Shown here piece after piece: positions 26,092 through 35,392 of a DNA stretch of 64,000 nucleotides; the first letter of the stretch is position 1, and each line of letters starts with the position of its first letter. The notes beneath the pieces are model-generated. The model had not been told where the DNA came from. It did no database searches and saw nothing but the letters and a program-made list of their open reading frames with translations. The translations under genes were made by a program, and so were the position numbers. The stretch is taken from NCBI RefSeq assembly GCF_963678875.1, contig NZ_OY787457.1, forward strand, positions 310,001 through 374,000, in the 5' to 3' direction. The stretch is from an uncultured Hyphomonas sp. GTDB taxonomy: Bacteria > Pseudomonadota > Alphaproteobacteria > Caulobacterales > Hyphomonadaceae.

Positions 26092-27603
26092 ATGAATTTC
26101 ATTGCCAACCTTCGTGCCCTGCCAGTCAGCCGGCAAATCATGCTGGCGGTCGCCGTGCTGGGTGTCGTCGGCATCATGAGCGTCATGGTGCAGGGGGCGA
26201 TGAAGCAGCCGATGAGCCTTCTGTATTCGGGGCTCGATGCCTCTGTGACCGGAGAGATCATCGACGAACTCGACAAGCGCGGCACCCGGTACGAAATCAA
26301 GGGCGACGCGATTCTGGTCCCTCAGAACGACCGTGATTCTATCCGCTTTGCGCTCGCCCGGGACGGCCTGCCGAAGCAGTCCGTGCAGGGCTACGAGTTG
26401 CTGGATAACGTAAACGGGTTTTCCGTCACGTCCGAGATGTACAACGCCGCCTATTGGCGTGCGAAAGAGGGCGAGCTGACGCGCACCATCCTCGCGGTTC
26501 CGGGGATCCAGTCCGCGCGGGTGCATATTGGCGCCAGCCTGCGATCCGGCTTCGCGCGATCCGACCCGGCGCAAACGGCCTCGGTCACCCTGTCCTCTGC
26601 GCACGACCTGACGAGCAGTCAGGCGCAAGGCATTCAGTACCTGGTTGCGCTTGCAGTATCCGGACTGAGCCCGGATGAGGTTGCCGTGATCGATCTCAAC
26701 AAGGGGATTCTGGCCGGGCCTGGCGTCGCTTCTGCCGAACAATCGGGCGTGCAGGCGGAATCCCAGGAATCACAGCTGGAACAGAAGATCCTGCGCCTTC
26801 TGGAAGCCCGCGTCGGGCCGGGGAATGCACGCGTCTCGGTTTCTGTTGATGTGAATCATGAGCGCCAGCGCACTTCCGCTGTGACCTATGATCCGGACTC
26901 GCGTGTTGTCCGTACCCGTACGACAGGCGATGTGGCTGAAACTAGCGGCGGAACGTCCGGCGCGCTGACGGTGTCGAGCAATCTGCCGCAGGGCAATGCG
27001 CCAGCAGGCAGCCAGAGCAACAGCACGGTCAAGAATTCGTCGGAATCGGTTTCCTACGAAATCAACGAAACCCGTACGGAAACGGAGCGGCTTCCAGGGC
27101 AGGTCGAACGGATCTCGGTTGCTGTGCTCGTCAATGATCAGGTTCTTGGACTGGATCCGGCGGCTGCTGATGCTGCCACGATCAACGATCAGATGGTGGC
27201 TAACTTCCGTCAGCTGGTGACTTCTGCTGTGGGGCTGGATCCCGGGCGGGGAGACAATCTCACTGTGGAATTCATGCCCTTCCAGGCCGCACCTGTCGAA
27301 GAGCTGACAACTGGACCGAGCATGATGGATCAGTTGATGGAGCGATACCTCTGGTCGGGTATCCAGATTCTGGTGCTGGGCCTTGTCGTAATCGTTCTTG
27401 CTCTCGGGGTGATCCGACCGATGCTGAAGCAGCCGAAGACAAACGCCCTCTCGCTGGACGATCAGGAGCCCGGCAGTCTCGATGCAATTGCCGCCGACCC
27501 GTTTGTTTCGTTGAAGGACTACGCGACAGAGCGGCAGGATGATGCTGCTGCAATCCTGCAGGAATGGCTCAATGAAGACCGGAAAGTCGCTGTGAATGAG
27601 TAG
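26092..27603 (+). CDS. fliF: Flagellar MS-ring protein FliF
   Basis: 503 residues. N-terminal membrane helix IMLAVAVLGVVGIMSVMV (about 20-40), YscJ-like ring-building domain with LYSGLDASVTGEIIDELDKRG, the long RBM3/beta-collar region, a second membrane helix IQILVLGLVVIVLALGVI (about 424-443), and a cytoplasmic C-tail with DPFVSLKDYATE, the FliG-binding part. It forms the MS ring that anchors rotor and export gate. First gene of fliF-fliH-fliN-fliP-fliG, with all later genes overlapping or nearly so. Confidence 0.97.
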   Translation: MNFIANLRALPVSRQIMLAVAVLGVVGIMSVMVQGAMKQPMSLLYSGLDASVTGEIIDELDKRGTRYEIKGDAILVPQNDRDSIRFALARDGLPKQSVQGYELLDNVNGFSVTSEMYNAAYWRAKEGELTRTILAVPGIQSARVHIGASLRSGFARSDPAQTASVTLSSAHDLTSSQAQGIQYLVALAVSGLSPDEVAVIDLNKGILAGPGVASAEQSGVQAESQESQLEQKILRLLEARVGPGNARVSVSVDVNHERQRTSAVTYDPDSRVVRTRTTGDVAETSGGTSGALTVSSNLPQGNAPAGSQSNSTVKNSSESVSYEINETRTETERLPGQVERISVAVLVNDQVLGLDPAAADAATINDQMVANFRQLVTSAVGLDPGRGDNLTVEFMPFQAAPVEELTTGPSMMDQLMERYLWSGIQILVLGLVVIVLALGVIRPMLKQPKTNALSLDDQEPGSLDAIAADPFVSLKDYATERQDDAAAILQEWLNEDRKVAVNE

Positions 27604-28195
27604 CGCGCTCCTCTCCAACCTGCCTCGGTTTGACCGGGATGATCAAACGCACCCTGCGGAGCAATTGAGGCGTATGCTGGGTCAGATGCAGGCTGCTGCT
27701 GCTCGTCCCGCAGCAACTGCGCCGGCGCCGGAAGTGGCCGCCGAAGAAGATGTGCCTCCTGCGGAAGACCTGGGACCGTCGCTTTCAGAAGTCGGTAATC
27801 TGATCACGCAACTTTCTGCCACGCTGACGCGGATCGAATGCGAAGCGCGCGACCAGTCCATGCAAGTCACCCAGGCGCTCGCTGCGCGCCTGTTTCCTGA
27901 ATTGTCCCGGGAATTCCTGGCAGAGGAAATTGCCCGGCATCTTCCGAATCTGGTCCCGGCGTCCGTGCCCTCAATTGAGATTCGTGCGCGGCAGGAGATG
28001 CTCGACAAGCTCGAACCCATTGTTGCCCGAGAAACATCCCTGTCCGGACGTTGTAAGCTGATCCCGGCTGATTCGAAAGACGAACCACGCGTGTTCGTCT
28101 CGTGGAAAACTGGCGGGGTCACATTTGATTTCGAGGGTCTGCTGGCTGCCTGCCTTACCCATCTGGACCCCTCTCACACCATGATCGAGGAGTAG
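27596..28195 (+). CDS. fliH: FliH-like flagellar export regulator
   Basis: 199 residues with an Ala/Pro/Glu-rich N-terminal third, then a helical stretch (VGNLITQLSATLTRIECEA) and a C-terminal domain ending with RVFVSWKTGGVTFDFEGLL, compatible with the FliH/FlbE family that holds the export ATPase FliI. Position between fliF and fliN matches alphaproteobacterial fliH (flbE). ATG 27596 overlaps the fliF stop by 8 nt. Sequence identity in this family is low, so the assignment leans on length and context. Confidence 0.7.
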   Translation: MSSALLSNLPRFDRDDQTHPAEQLRRMLGQMQAAAARPAATAPAPEVAAEEDVPPAEDLGPSLSEVGNLITQLSATLTRIECEARDQSMQVTQALAARLFPELSREFLAEEIARHLPNLVPASVPSIEIRARQEMLDKLEPIVARETSLSGRCKLIPADSKDEPRVFVSWKTGGVTFDFEGLLAACLTHLDPSHTMIEE

Positions 28196-28199
28196 ACTC

Positions 28200-28523
28200 A
28201 TGGCCGCCCCTATGGAAGCCGAACCGAAGCCTGCTGATGTTGAGCGCCGTGATCCGTCAACGGCGAACCAGCATCGCCGTACCATTTTCAGTGTCCCGGT
28301 CACGGTGACCGTTTCGATCGGCCAAGCGCGTCTCAGCGTCTCGGAGATTCTCGATCTGCAGCCGGAATCGATTGTCCCGCTCACGTCGCGTATCGAGGAT
28401 CCGGTTGATTTGACGATCGATAACAAGATCATCGCGAAGGGGGAGCTCGTGGAAACGGAAGACGGTTCGCTTGGCGTGAAAATCACGGAGATACCGGAGC
28501 AATCCTACGATGATTTGGGCTAG
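28200..28523 (+). CDS. fliN: Flagellar motor switch protein FliN
   Basis: 107 residues, one SPOA domain covering about 30-98 (VPVTVTVSIGQARLSVSEIL, VPLTSRIEDPVDLTIDNKII), preceded by a short charged tail. FliN forms the base of the C-ring and docks FliH/FliI. Four nt after fliH; its last 14 nt overlap fliP, which indicates coupled translation. Confidence 0.95.
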   Translation: MAAPMEAEPKPADVERRDPSTANQHRRTIFSVPVTVTVSIGQARLSVSEILDLQPESIVPLTSRIEDPVDLTIDNKIIAKGELVETEDGSLGVKITEIPEQSYDDLG

Positions 28524-29295
28524 GGCAGGGGGTATTTTCCTCCGCTTCAGCATTCTTGTGATGTTTGCCGCGGCGGGCTTCGTGCTCGCTGCCCACGCAC
28601 AAGGTGCGCCTCAGCTTGATCCGGTTCCCAACCTGAACGATGTCCTGAACGGCAATGGACAAGGCGGCCTCAGCCGCTCGGTGATCCAGCTCTTCCTGCT
28701 GGTGTCCGTGCTGAGCCTGGTGCCAGCCATCGCCATGATGGTGACATGCCTGCCGTTCATGGTGATTGTGTTCTCGTTCATGCGGCAGGCTATCGGTGTC
28801 CCGCAGGCTCCTCCCAACATGATGATCATGGCACTCGCCATGTTCCTGACCTTTTTCGTCATGGAGCCGGTTTTCACCAACGCCTGGGACAACGGCATCT
28901 CACCCTATATGGACGGCGTACTGACCGAGGAACAGGCCTGGGTCGTGACGACAGATCCGTTCCGGACCTTTATGACAAACCGGACGGAGCCCGAAACGCT
29001 CTATGTTTTGAGCGATGCCCTGAACCGCCCGCTGGCCGAAGGAGAAGCGCCGTCTTTTCCCTTACTCGCCACCGGCTTCATGCTGTCCGAAGTGAAGCAT
29101 GCCTTCCAGATCGGCTTTGTCATCTTCCTGCCTTTCATGGTGATCGACCTTGTGGTCGCTTCCGTGCTGATGGCGGTCGGCATGATGATGGTGCCGCCGA
29201 CCGTGGTGTCCCTGCCATTCAAGCTCGGATTTTTTGTTCTGGCAGATGGCTGGCTTAAGATTACGGAAGCCATTTTGCGCGGATATGCAGGATGA
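28510..29295 (+). CDS. fliP: Flagellar export gate protein FliP
   Basis: 261 residues with a cleavable signal (FSILVMFAAAGFVLAAHA) and four membrane helices. Seen: TCLPFMVIVFSFMRQAIG, PPNMMIMALAMFLTFFVM, the central periplasmic segment, and VASVLMAVGMMMVPPTVVSLPFK near the C-terminus, all typical of FliP. It builds the FliPQR gate of the flagellar secretion system. Overlaps fliN by 14 nt and fliG by ATGA. Confidence 0.97.
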   Translation: MIWARAGGIFLRFSILVMFAAAGFVLAAHAQGAPQLDPVPNLNDVLNGNGQGGLSRSVIQLFLLVSVLSLVPAIAMMVTCLPFMVIVFSFMRQAIGVPQAPPNMMIMALAMFLTFFVMEPVFTNAWDNGISPYMDGVLTEEQAWVVTTDPFRTFMTNRTEPETLYVLSDALNRPLAEGEAPSFPLLATGFMLSEVKHAFQIGFVIFLPFMVIDLVVASVLMAVGMMMVPPTVVSLPFKLGFFVLADGWLKITEAILRGYAG

Positions 29296-30404
29296 GCTCA
29301 GCCCGATCCGCATCGAATGTTGAAAACCTTCCCGCGCGCCGTGCCCAAAAGATGGGTGTGGTTGCAGCGCAGCCCGCGCCGATTAGTTCGGCCCAGCGCG
29401 CTGCTGTGATTATCGCCCTGTTGGGGGAGAGCGCGGCCAAGCCAATCGTCGAAAAGCTCGACGATGTGGCATTGGCAAAGGTTGCGTCGGCGCTCGAGAA
29501 CATTTCCATGCTGACCCGGGACGAACTCGTCGAGATCGTCATGGATTTCATCGGACATTTGCGCAAAACGAATGGCGCCATGCGGGGCGGCCGGACGCGC
29601 GCAAAGGAAGTGCTGTCCGGAGTCGTGGGGTCTGAGCGCCTCAGCCTGCTGTTCAATGAGGGGACATCCGAAACGGCAGACGAAGAGGATGAGGAAGAAC
29701 TCAGCGTCTGGGAACGCCTTGAGCGCAAGGATCCGAAGCAGATCGCGACTTACCTGTCGCGCCTGTCTCCAAATCTGATCGCCTTGATCCTGCAGAAGCT
29801 CGACGTTTCGGTTTCTTCCGAAGTCCTCGGCCATATGGAAGGCGAAAAGCTTGGGCCGATGATCGGTCACATGGTCGAGCCGCGCAAGACAGACCCGGGA
29901 GTCGACCAGGTTCTTGGCCGCATGGTCGAGATGGAATTCCTCAACACCGTTCAGGAAGAAGCCGAGGACGAGGGCAACAATCTTGCCTCCGTCGGAGAGT
30001 TGCTCAGCCTGATTTCAACGGAAAAGCGTGACAGCCTTGTCGCCTTCCTCCGGTCAAAGCACGAGGACAAGCTGGAAGGCATCGAAAAGTCGATCTTCAC
30101 GATCGAAGGCCTGCCAGATCTGTTGCCGAAAAATGCTGTGCCGGTCGTATTTCGTGAAGTTGATCAATCCTTCCTGCTGAAGCTTCTCAGCACACTGCAG
30201 GGAAGCAACAGCGCCGTATCGGATTACCTGCTCGGGAATATTTCATCTCGCATGGCGGATCAGTACCGCGATGACCTTGGAGGGGCGAAGCCTCTCGATC
30301 CGGTCGCTGCGGAGACGGTCCAGCGTGAGTTTCTGAATGTCTTGATGGGCCTCAAGCGGCGCGAGCTCATTGTGCTGGAGCGCAATATAGAAAAGGACGC
30401 CTGA
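29292..30404 (+). CDS. fliG: Flagellar motor switch protein FliG
   Basis: 370 residues in the usual three domains: N-terminal FliF-binding (QRAAVIIALLGESAAKPIVEK), middle FliM-binding and C-terminal torque domain (QREFLNVLMGLKRREL). A very acidic insert, ETADEEDEEEL, lies at about 121-133 between the N-terminal and middle domains. The protein begins with about 35 extra residues before the FliF-binding domain. Last gene of its operon; its stop codon TGA is itself the loop of the terminator hairpin. Confidence 0.95.
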   Translation: MSSARSASNVENLPARRAQKMGVVAAQPAPISSAQRAAVIIALLGESAAKPIVEKLDDVALAKVASALENISMLTRDELVEIVMDFIGHLRKTNGAMRGGRTRAKEVLSGVVGSERLSLLFNEGTSETADEEDEEELSVWERLERKDPKQIATYLSRLSPNLIALILQKLDVSVSSEVLGHMEGEKLGPMIGHMVEPRKTDPGVDQVLGRMVEMEFLNTVQEEAEDEGNNLASVGELLSLISTEKRDSLVAFLRSKHEDKLEGIEKSIFTIEGLPDLLPKNAVPVVFREVDQSFLLKLLSTLQGSNSAVSDYLLGNISSRMADQYRDDLGGAKPLDPVAAETVQREFLNVLMGLKRRELIVLERNIEKDA

Positions 30405-30411
30405 GGCGTCC
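30395..30411. terminator. Bidirectional terminator overlapping the fliG stop
   Basis: GGACGCC (30395-30401) and GGCGTCC (30405-30411) form a perfect stem with the loop TGA, which is the fliG stop codon. AAAA before and TTTT after extend the stem and supply a U-run on both strands. It separates convergent fliG and flgI. Confidence 0.9.
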
Positions 30412-30439
30412 TTTTCACAATTCGTCTTAATCACTCAAT

Positions 30440-31543
30440 CTATCGAATGACCAGTTCGGCGTGGATGGCGCCGGCGGTTTTCATTGACCGGATGATGTCT
30501 GCCATCTCCTGCGGTGTCACGCCCAGCGTGTTCAGGCCGGAGATCAGTTCTGACAGAGTCACATTCGGCTGCAGTATGGCGATGTTCCCGCTACCGGTTT
30601 GCCCGATGGAGATTTCAGAGCGGGGCAGTACCTGCGTCTCTCCGCGGGAGAACGGTGCAGGTTGCGAGGCGACCGGTGTCTCGGAAATCTTGATCGAGAT
30701 ATTGCCCTGCGCGATGGCGACACGCGAGATGGTCACATCTTCACCCATCACGATCGTGCCCGATTTCTCGTCAATCACGATGCGGGCGGGTGCGTTGACC
30801 GGTACGGTGAGGTTCTCGATCTCTGCCAGAAGACGGGCAGGGGAGACCTGGAGCGACCCGAAATTCAGTTCCACTGTTCCCGGGTCACGCATGAATGCAA
30901 TGGGGCTGCCGACCCGGCCGTTGATAACATCTTCGATCCTGGCGGCCGTGGTGAAATCCGGGCTGCGCAGGGCGAGGGTCAAGTGGTCGCGCTGGTTGAA
31001 ATCATAGGCAAGTTCCCGTTCCACGCGGGCACCGTTCGGTACGGCGCCTGTCGTCGGTGTGCCACGCGTTTCACGTGCGCCCTGTGCCTGGACATCAATC
31101 CCGCTGACGATGATCGAGCCTTGCGCCACAGCATAGACTTCGTTGTCTGCACCTTTCAGCGGGGTGAGGATGAGCGTACCGCCCTCCAGACTTTTTGCGT
31201 CGCCGATGGAGGCGACTGTTACATCGATGCTGGACCCGGAGCGGGAAAAAGAGGGCAGTGTGGCCGTGACAAGAACGGCGGCGATATTCTTGGGTTTGAT
31301 TTCCTCACCTTGAACATTCACGCCGAGACGTTCAAGCATGTAGGAGAGCGTGTCTTCGGTGAACGGCGAGTTCTTCACCGTGTCGCCTGTGCCGTTGAGG
31401 CCGACAACGATACCGTATCCAACAAGATCGTTCTGTCGGATACCTTCTACATCGACGATATCGCGAATGCGCGTTTCTGCGCCGACGGAGAAAGAAAATG
31501 TTGCAGCAGCAATCGCGGCAAGGATCAGGGCGGACCATCTCAT
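30440..31543 (-). CDS. flgI: Flagellar P-ring protein FlgI
   Basis: 367 residues with a Sec signal peptide (LILAAIAAATFSFSVGAETR, cleavage near 22). Family segments RIRDIVDVEGIRQNDLVGYG, VVGLNGTGDT, FSRSGSSIDVTVASIGDA and the C-terminal ITPQEM-like TLGVTPQEMADIIRSMK are clear. Forms the peptidoglycan-embedded bushing around the rod. Starts 4 nt after flgL ends, the last gene of flgE-flgK-flgL-flgI on the minus strand. Confidence 0.97.
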   Translation of the reverse strand: MRWSALILAAIAAATFSFSVGAETRIRDIVDVEGIRQNDLVGYGIVVGLNGTGDTVKNSPFTEDTLSYMLERLGVNVQGEEIKPKNIAAVLVTATLPSFSRSGSSIDVTVASIGDAKSLEGGTLILTPLKGADNEVYAVAQGSIIVSGIDVQAQGARETRGTPTTGAVPNGARVERELAYDFNQRDHLTLALRSPDFTTAARIEDVINGRVGSPIAFMRDPGTVELNFGSLQVSPARLLAEIENLTVPVNAPARIVIDEKSGTIVMGEDVTISRVAIAQGNISIKISETPVASQPAPFSRGETQVLPRSEISIGQTGSGNIAILQPNVTLSELISGLNTLGVTPQEMADIIRSMKTAGAIHAELVIR

Positions 31544-31547
31544 GGCA

Positions 31548-32525
31548 CTACCTCATAAAGTTCAGCAGGCTGAGATTGGATAGCCTGGCAGTGAGTGTGT
31601 AGGAGGCTTCGAGACTGGTTTCGAGCTGTTTCAGTTCTGATGCCGCTTCGTATTGGTCTCTTGCCGTCATCTGATTGAAGGCCTGCGTCAGGACGGTTTC
31701 TTCAACATCAAGCGCGCTTTTCGAGGATTCGATCTGCGCTTGAAGGATTCCGCGTTCAGCCCGGGCGTTCGTGAGCGCTGCCTGGCCGTCAGCCAGTGTA
31801 TCCGTTGCTTGAATGAGCGCATCGCTCTTGCCATTGAACAGGGCCAGTGTTTCGTCGGAGCCGGACAGGGCGAGTACCGCCAGACCCCAAACAGTCTTGG
31901 TGATTTCCGGATCGGTTCCGGTCACACTGGCCGGGTCGGACGCGGTCGCCGTTCCCGAATAGGCATTGGCCTGCCATCCGCTGCCGGGCGTATTGAAATA
32001 GGCGTCCATCTGTATTGCGAAGTCTGCAGCGTCAGTGGCGGAAGCGGCCATGGAGCGGACATCACTCAGGAACACGTCCACATCTCCCATGGGCTTGGTA
32101 TTCGTCGCGTCCCCCGAAAACAGATAGCGTTCGCCATGCCGTGTGTTGAGGACAGAAAATGTGGAGGCGAGGGCTGCCTTCGCATCGCGAACGACGGATT
32201 CCCGCGCCGTGAAATCCTCAGAGCCGAGTGCGGCTTGCATGCGAACGCCGAGCTGCCCGATATTCTCATCAATGGCGGTGAGGGACTGCTGGATGATGTC
32301 CAGCCTGGTCTCCTTCAGCGTCAGCTGGGTCCGTTCGTTCGCGACATCGTCGATGGCCTTCTGTCCCAGCATCGCTTTGCCGATGCGGCCTGAAAGGTGC
32401 GCTGTCATATCCTTGTAGCGGCCTGTGACAGCTTCTTCGGATGTTGTATCGATACGATCCCGCAACCGGACGATTGTCTCACTGAGACCGGATGAAATGT
32501 GGTGGATAGGAAGACTCAGTCGCAT
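31548..32525 (-). CDS. flgL: Hook-filament junction protein FlgL
   Basis: 325 residues of the flagellin/HAP3 family. The N-terminal helix region has LRDRIDTTSEEAVTGRYKD, and the C-terminal helix LEASYTLTARLSNLSLLNFMR matches FlgL. It links FlgK to the filament. Length is normal for the family. Four nt separate it from flgK upstream and flgI downstream, implying co-transcription. Confidence 0.92.
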   Translation of the reverse strand: MRLSLPIHHISSGLSETIVRLRDRIDTTSEEAVTGRYKDMTAHLSGRIGKAMLGQKAIDDVANERTQLTLKETRLDIIQQSLTAIDENIGQLGVRMQAALGSEDFTARESVVRDAKAALASTFSVLNTRHGERYLFSGDATNTKPMGDVDVFLSDVRSMAASATDAADFAIQMDAYFNTPGSGWQANAYSGTATASDPASVTGTDPEITKTVWGLAVLALSGSDETLALFNGKSDALIQATDTLADGQAALTNARAERGILQAQIESSKSALDVEETVLTQAFNQMTARDQYEAASELKQLETSLEASYTLTARLSNLSLLNFMR

Positions 32526-32529
32526 ATCG

Positions 32530-33978
32530 TCAGATCTCCATCAGCCGGTCGATCATGTTGCTTGCAATTTCAATCACCCGGGCGTTTGCGGCATAAGCCT
32601 GTTCGATGATCAGGAGTTCCTGCATCTGCTGGTCGACGTCGACGCCGGTCTCGGAAACTTCCGCTTCCGCCATGATTGTGTACTGAGATGAGGTCGACGA
32701 GAGGACCGCTTCGTGGCTAACACGCTTCTGCCCGGTTGAGGACGCGAATTGGGCCAGCAACTCGCTGGAAGAATAGCTACCTTGAAAGCCACCGGAGTTC
32801 GTTGGCCGGACCGTCGTGATCGCATCCAGCATATTTTGCAGGATGGTTGCGTTTCCAGACGCTCCCTCACTGACCGCGCCAATACCGTCGCGCAGGCGCC
32901 ACATGCTGCCGCCCTGGCTGGGGTCTATAGCCGCATTGATAGCGAGCCGTCCTGCCAGGCCCGGATCGCCGGACCCATCAGAGTCCACGAACAGGCCTTG
33001 TTCACCCGGAGTCTTCGTCGGATCAATCGAGTCGTCGGAAAGGCGGGCAATGAGGTCGCCCGCAAGCGTATCGAGCTGCGCACTGAATGCAGGAAGATCC
33101 GTGTCTCGAAGCGTAAACAAAGCGCCGAATATGCCGCTGGATACTGCGCCGTACGAGGACGTCCCAGGTGTAATGGAGATGCCGTCGACTGTCAGGCCAG
33201 ACAAGCCGCCGCCAGCCAGCGTCTGCGAAGGGCCGAACACGGTTGAGGGTGTAAATTCGATCTGTTTGGCGTTGGTCTGAAGGAGGTAGACGCCCTCCTG
33301 AGTGACAATGTCGATACCGCCGCTCTGACGGGGAACAGTCTGTATCGGCAGGTATTCCGAAATCTGATCGAGCAGGCGCCCGCGCTCATCGATCAGGGCC
33401 GCAGCCTGGCCGCTGGTGCGATCGATCCGGGCAAGCTTTCCGTTGATTTCCTCGACGCCCTTCAGGGCGGCGTTCACAGCATCGACGCCACTTGCAATTT
33501 CGTGATCCGTTTCCGCGCGCAGGGACGTGGCGAAATCGGAAAGCGCATTGAATTCTTTTACAAGGGAGCTGGCGGCCTGTAGCGTCGCGGCCATGTCCGA
33601 ACCGGACTCTGGCGATATTGTGAGGTTGGACAGGGCGCTTTCAAAGTTCGAGAACAGACCGAACAGGCCGGAACCGTCGGCTGTGTTGCCGACGCGGGCG
33701 GAAATCGTGTTCCAGGTCGATGCGAACAGATCGGCCTGCGAGAGGTCGCTTCCAAGAGACCTGCGTTCGGCAGACAGAGCCTCGTCACCGGCCCGGGTGA
33801 TCCCATCAGAGCGGACGCCGGCGCTTGCGCCGCCCAGAATATTCTCGGCCACAACGAGCGAACGGCGGACATAGCCCGCCGTCGTCGAATTCGAGACGTT
33901 TGTGGCGACGACGTCGGCCTTCAGACTTGTGATCCGAAGGCCTGATTGTGCCGCATGGATAGCGCTGGATATGGTCAC
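32530..33978 (-). CDS. flgK: Hook-associated protein FlgK
   Basis: 482 residues. N-terminal rod/hook signature (IHAAQSGLRITSLKADVVATNVSNSTTAGYVRR) and C-terminal LLIIEQAYAANARVIEIASNMIDRLMEI match FlgK, the first junction protein. A GTG start at 33978 (TISSAIH) has only a weak ribosome site, so expression may depend on upstream flgE translation. The gap to flgE is 27 nt. Confidence 0.95.
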   Translation of the reverse strand: MTISSAIHAAQSGLRITSLKADVVATNVSNSTTAGYVRRSLVVAENILGGASAGVRSDGITRAGDEALSAERRSLGSDLSQADLFASTWNTISARVGNTADGSGLFGLFSNFESALSNLTISPESGSDMAATLQAASSLVKEFNALSDFATSLRAETDHEIASGVDAVNAALKGVEEINGKLARIDRTSGQAAALIDERGRLLDQISEYLPIQTVPRQSGGIDIVTQEGVYLLQTNAKQIEFTPSTVFGPSQTLAGGGLSGLTVDGISITPGTSSYGAVSSGIFGALFTLRDTDLPAFSAQLDTLAGDLIARLSDDSIDPTKTPGEQGLFVDSDGSGDPGLAGRLAINAAIDPSQGGSMWRLRDGIGAVSEGASGNATILQNMLDAITTVRPTNSGGFQGSYSSSELLAQFASSTGQKRVSHEAVLSSTSSQYTIMAEAEVSETGVDVDQQMQELLIIEQAYAANARVIEIASNMIDRLMEI

Positions 33979-34005
33979 TTACGTGCCGTCCCGTTCAAGC
34001 GTGGA

Positions 34006-35310
34006 TTAGCGCTTCAGGTTTGTCGTTTCCTGCAACATCTCGTCGACCGTCTGAACGATCTTCGCATTCGAGGAGTAAGCCCGCTGCGTTTCGATCAGGT
34101 CGGTCAGTTCGGCGGCGATGTCAGTGGTCGACTCCATGAGGGAGTAGCCAGACACCGTGCCCACCGGGCCAGTACCGCCGTCCCACAGGTAAAGGCTGCC
34201 GGACGAAGACGAGACCGAGAATGCCTGGCCGTCTAGGGCGGTGAGGCCATTCATGTTCGGAACGTCACCCACAGGGATCTGATAAAGCGTACGCCGAAGA
34301 CCGGTATCATACACCGCTTGCAAGTAGCCGTTCTCGTCGATCTCAACGGATGCGAGATCGCCCAGCGGGGCGCCATCCTTGGTAACAGCCGTCGGAGAGT
34401 AGGGGCCTGCCAGCTGGGTGATGCCGGCGCTATCGTCCGGACGGCCGATGAAAACTTCAATCGGACCATGTTCCAGCGTCATGGACAAACGGCCGGTGGC
34501 GGCATTGTAGCTGACGCCACCGCTAGCGGTCGCCGTATCGATCCGGCCACCGTTTGCCGCTGTGTCATCGAACACCAGGTTCAGGTCTCCGATTGATGTG
34601 AGCGGATCACCTGCGCTGTCGAAGAACTGAACGTCCCATTCATTCGAGGAGCCGCTGCCTGGCACAGATGGGGTGAATTCCATCGTGAGCGTCTGGGCGC
34701 GGCCCAGGTTGTCGAAATACTCGATCGGAAGCAGGTAGGGCTCGCCGGACCCACCGGAATTCGTGGCATCGGCCGGCAGGTTGATGCCAAGCTCCATGCT
34801 GGTCGTCGGTGAAGCGGTGAACTGTGAGGTCGCGATGTTTACAGGTTCAAGGTTCAGGCCACTGTTGCGGCTCACATTACCGATGTCACCGGCAGAGTCT
34901 GCAGGCCAGCCGAGAAGGAACATGCCGCTTTGAGTGCGGAGGTAGCCATTCTGGTCCGTGTAGAAGGAGCCCGTCGGCAGCAACATGAGCGAGCGTTCTG
35001 ACGGAACGGCACCAACGCCGCCCTCATTGGTGACCGGGAGGAGACCACGTCCCGCGACGGCGATGTCTGTTGCGTTCCCAGTGGAGGTGAGCGACCCTGT
35101 TGCAGCAATGTCCTTGTACGAATCCACGCGGACGCCACCAGCGGCGTAGGCCGAAGAGCGTTGCTGGAGAACCATGCTCGAAAAATCGACCTGACTGCGC
35201 TTGTAGCCGTAGGTCGAAGAGTTGGCGATGTTGTCGGAGATTGTCGAAAGCCGGGCGGAGTTGACGCCCAACCCCATCACGCCCGCATTCAGGGACGAAG
35301 AAATGCTCAT
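34006..35310 (-). CDS. flgE: Flagellar hook protein FlgE
   Basis: 434 residues. N-terminus SISSSLNAGVMGLGVNSARL with the following SDNIANSSTYGYKRSQVDF is the rod/hook signature, and the C-terminus ELTDLIETQRAYSSNAKIVQ closes the D0 domain. Forms the universal joint. I take ATG 35310, with AGGAGC 8 nt upstream; an ATG at 35337 would only add nine residues of unrelated sequence. Heads the flgE-flgK-flgL-flgI unit, with its own upstream control region (35311-35392). Confidence 0.95.
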   Translation of the reverse strand: MSISSSLNAGVMGLGVNSARLSTISDNIANSSTYGYKRSQVDFSSMVLQQRSSAYAAGGVRVDSYKDIAATGSLTSTGNATDIAVAGRGLLPVTNEGGVGAVPSERSLMLLPTGSFYTDQNGYLRTQSGMFLLGWPADSAGDIGNVSRNSGLNLEPVNIATSQFTASPTTSMELGINLPADATNSGGSGEPYLLPIEYFDNLGRAQTLTMEFTPSVPGSGSSNEWDVQFFDSAGDPLTSIGDLNLVFDDTAANGGRIDTATASGGVSYNAATGRLSMTLEHGPIEVFIGRPDDSAGITQLAGPYSPTAVTKDGAPLGDLASVEIDENGYLQAVYDTGLRRTLYQIPVGDVPNMNGLTALDGQAFSVSSSSGSLYLWDGGTGPVGTVSGYSLMESTTDIAAELTDLIETQRAYSSNAKIVQTVDEMLQETTNLKR

Positions 35311-35357
35311 GTCGGTTGCTCCTGCAAAGTGACGCAACCATGAATAAATATTGTTGG

Positions 35358-35382
35358 TTAATGACGAGATAATCCCGCTTAA
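35358..35382. promoter_or_regulatory. Paired TTAA sites upstream of flgE
   Basis: TTAA at 35358 (GGTTAA on plus, TTAACC on minus) and TTAACCC at 35379 start 21 bp apart, the same spacing as before fliF. They lie 50-70 nt before the flgE start in an AT-rich gap between motB and flgE. Candidate CtrA-like binding region; not proven. Confidence 0.35.
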
Positions 35383-35392
35383 CCCGGTAAAT

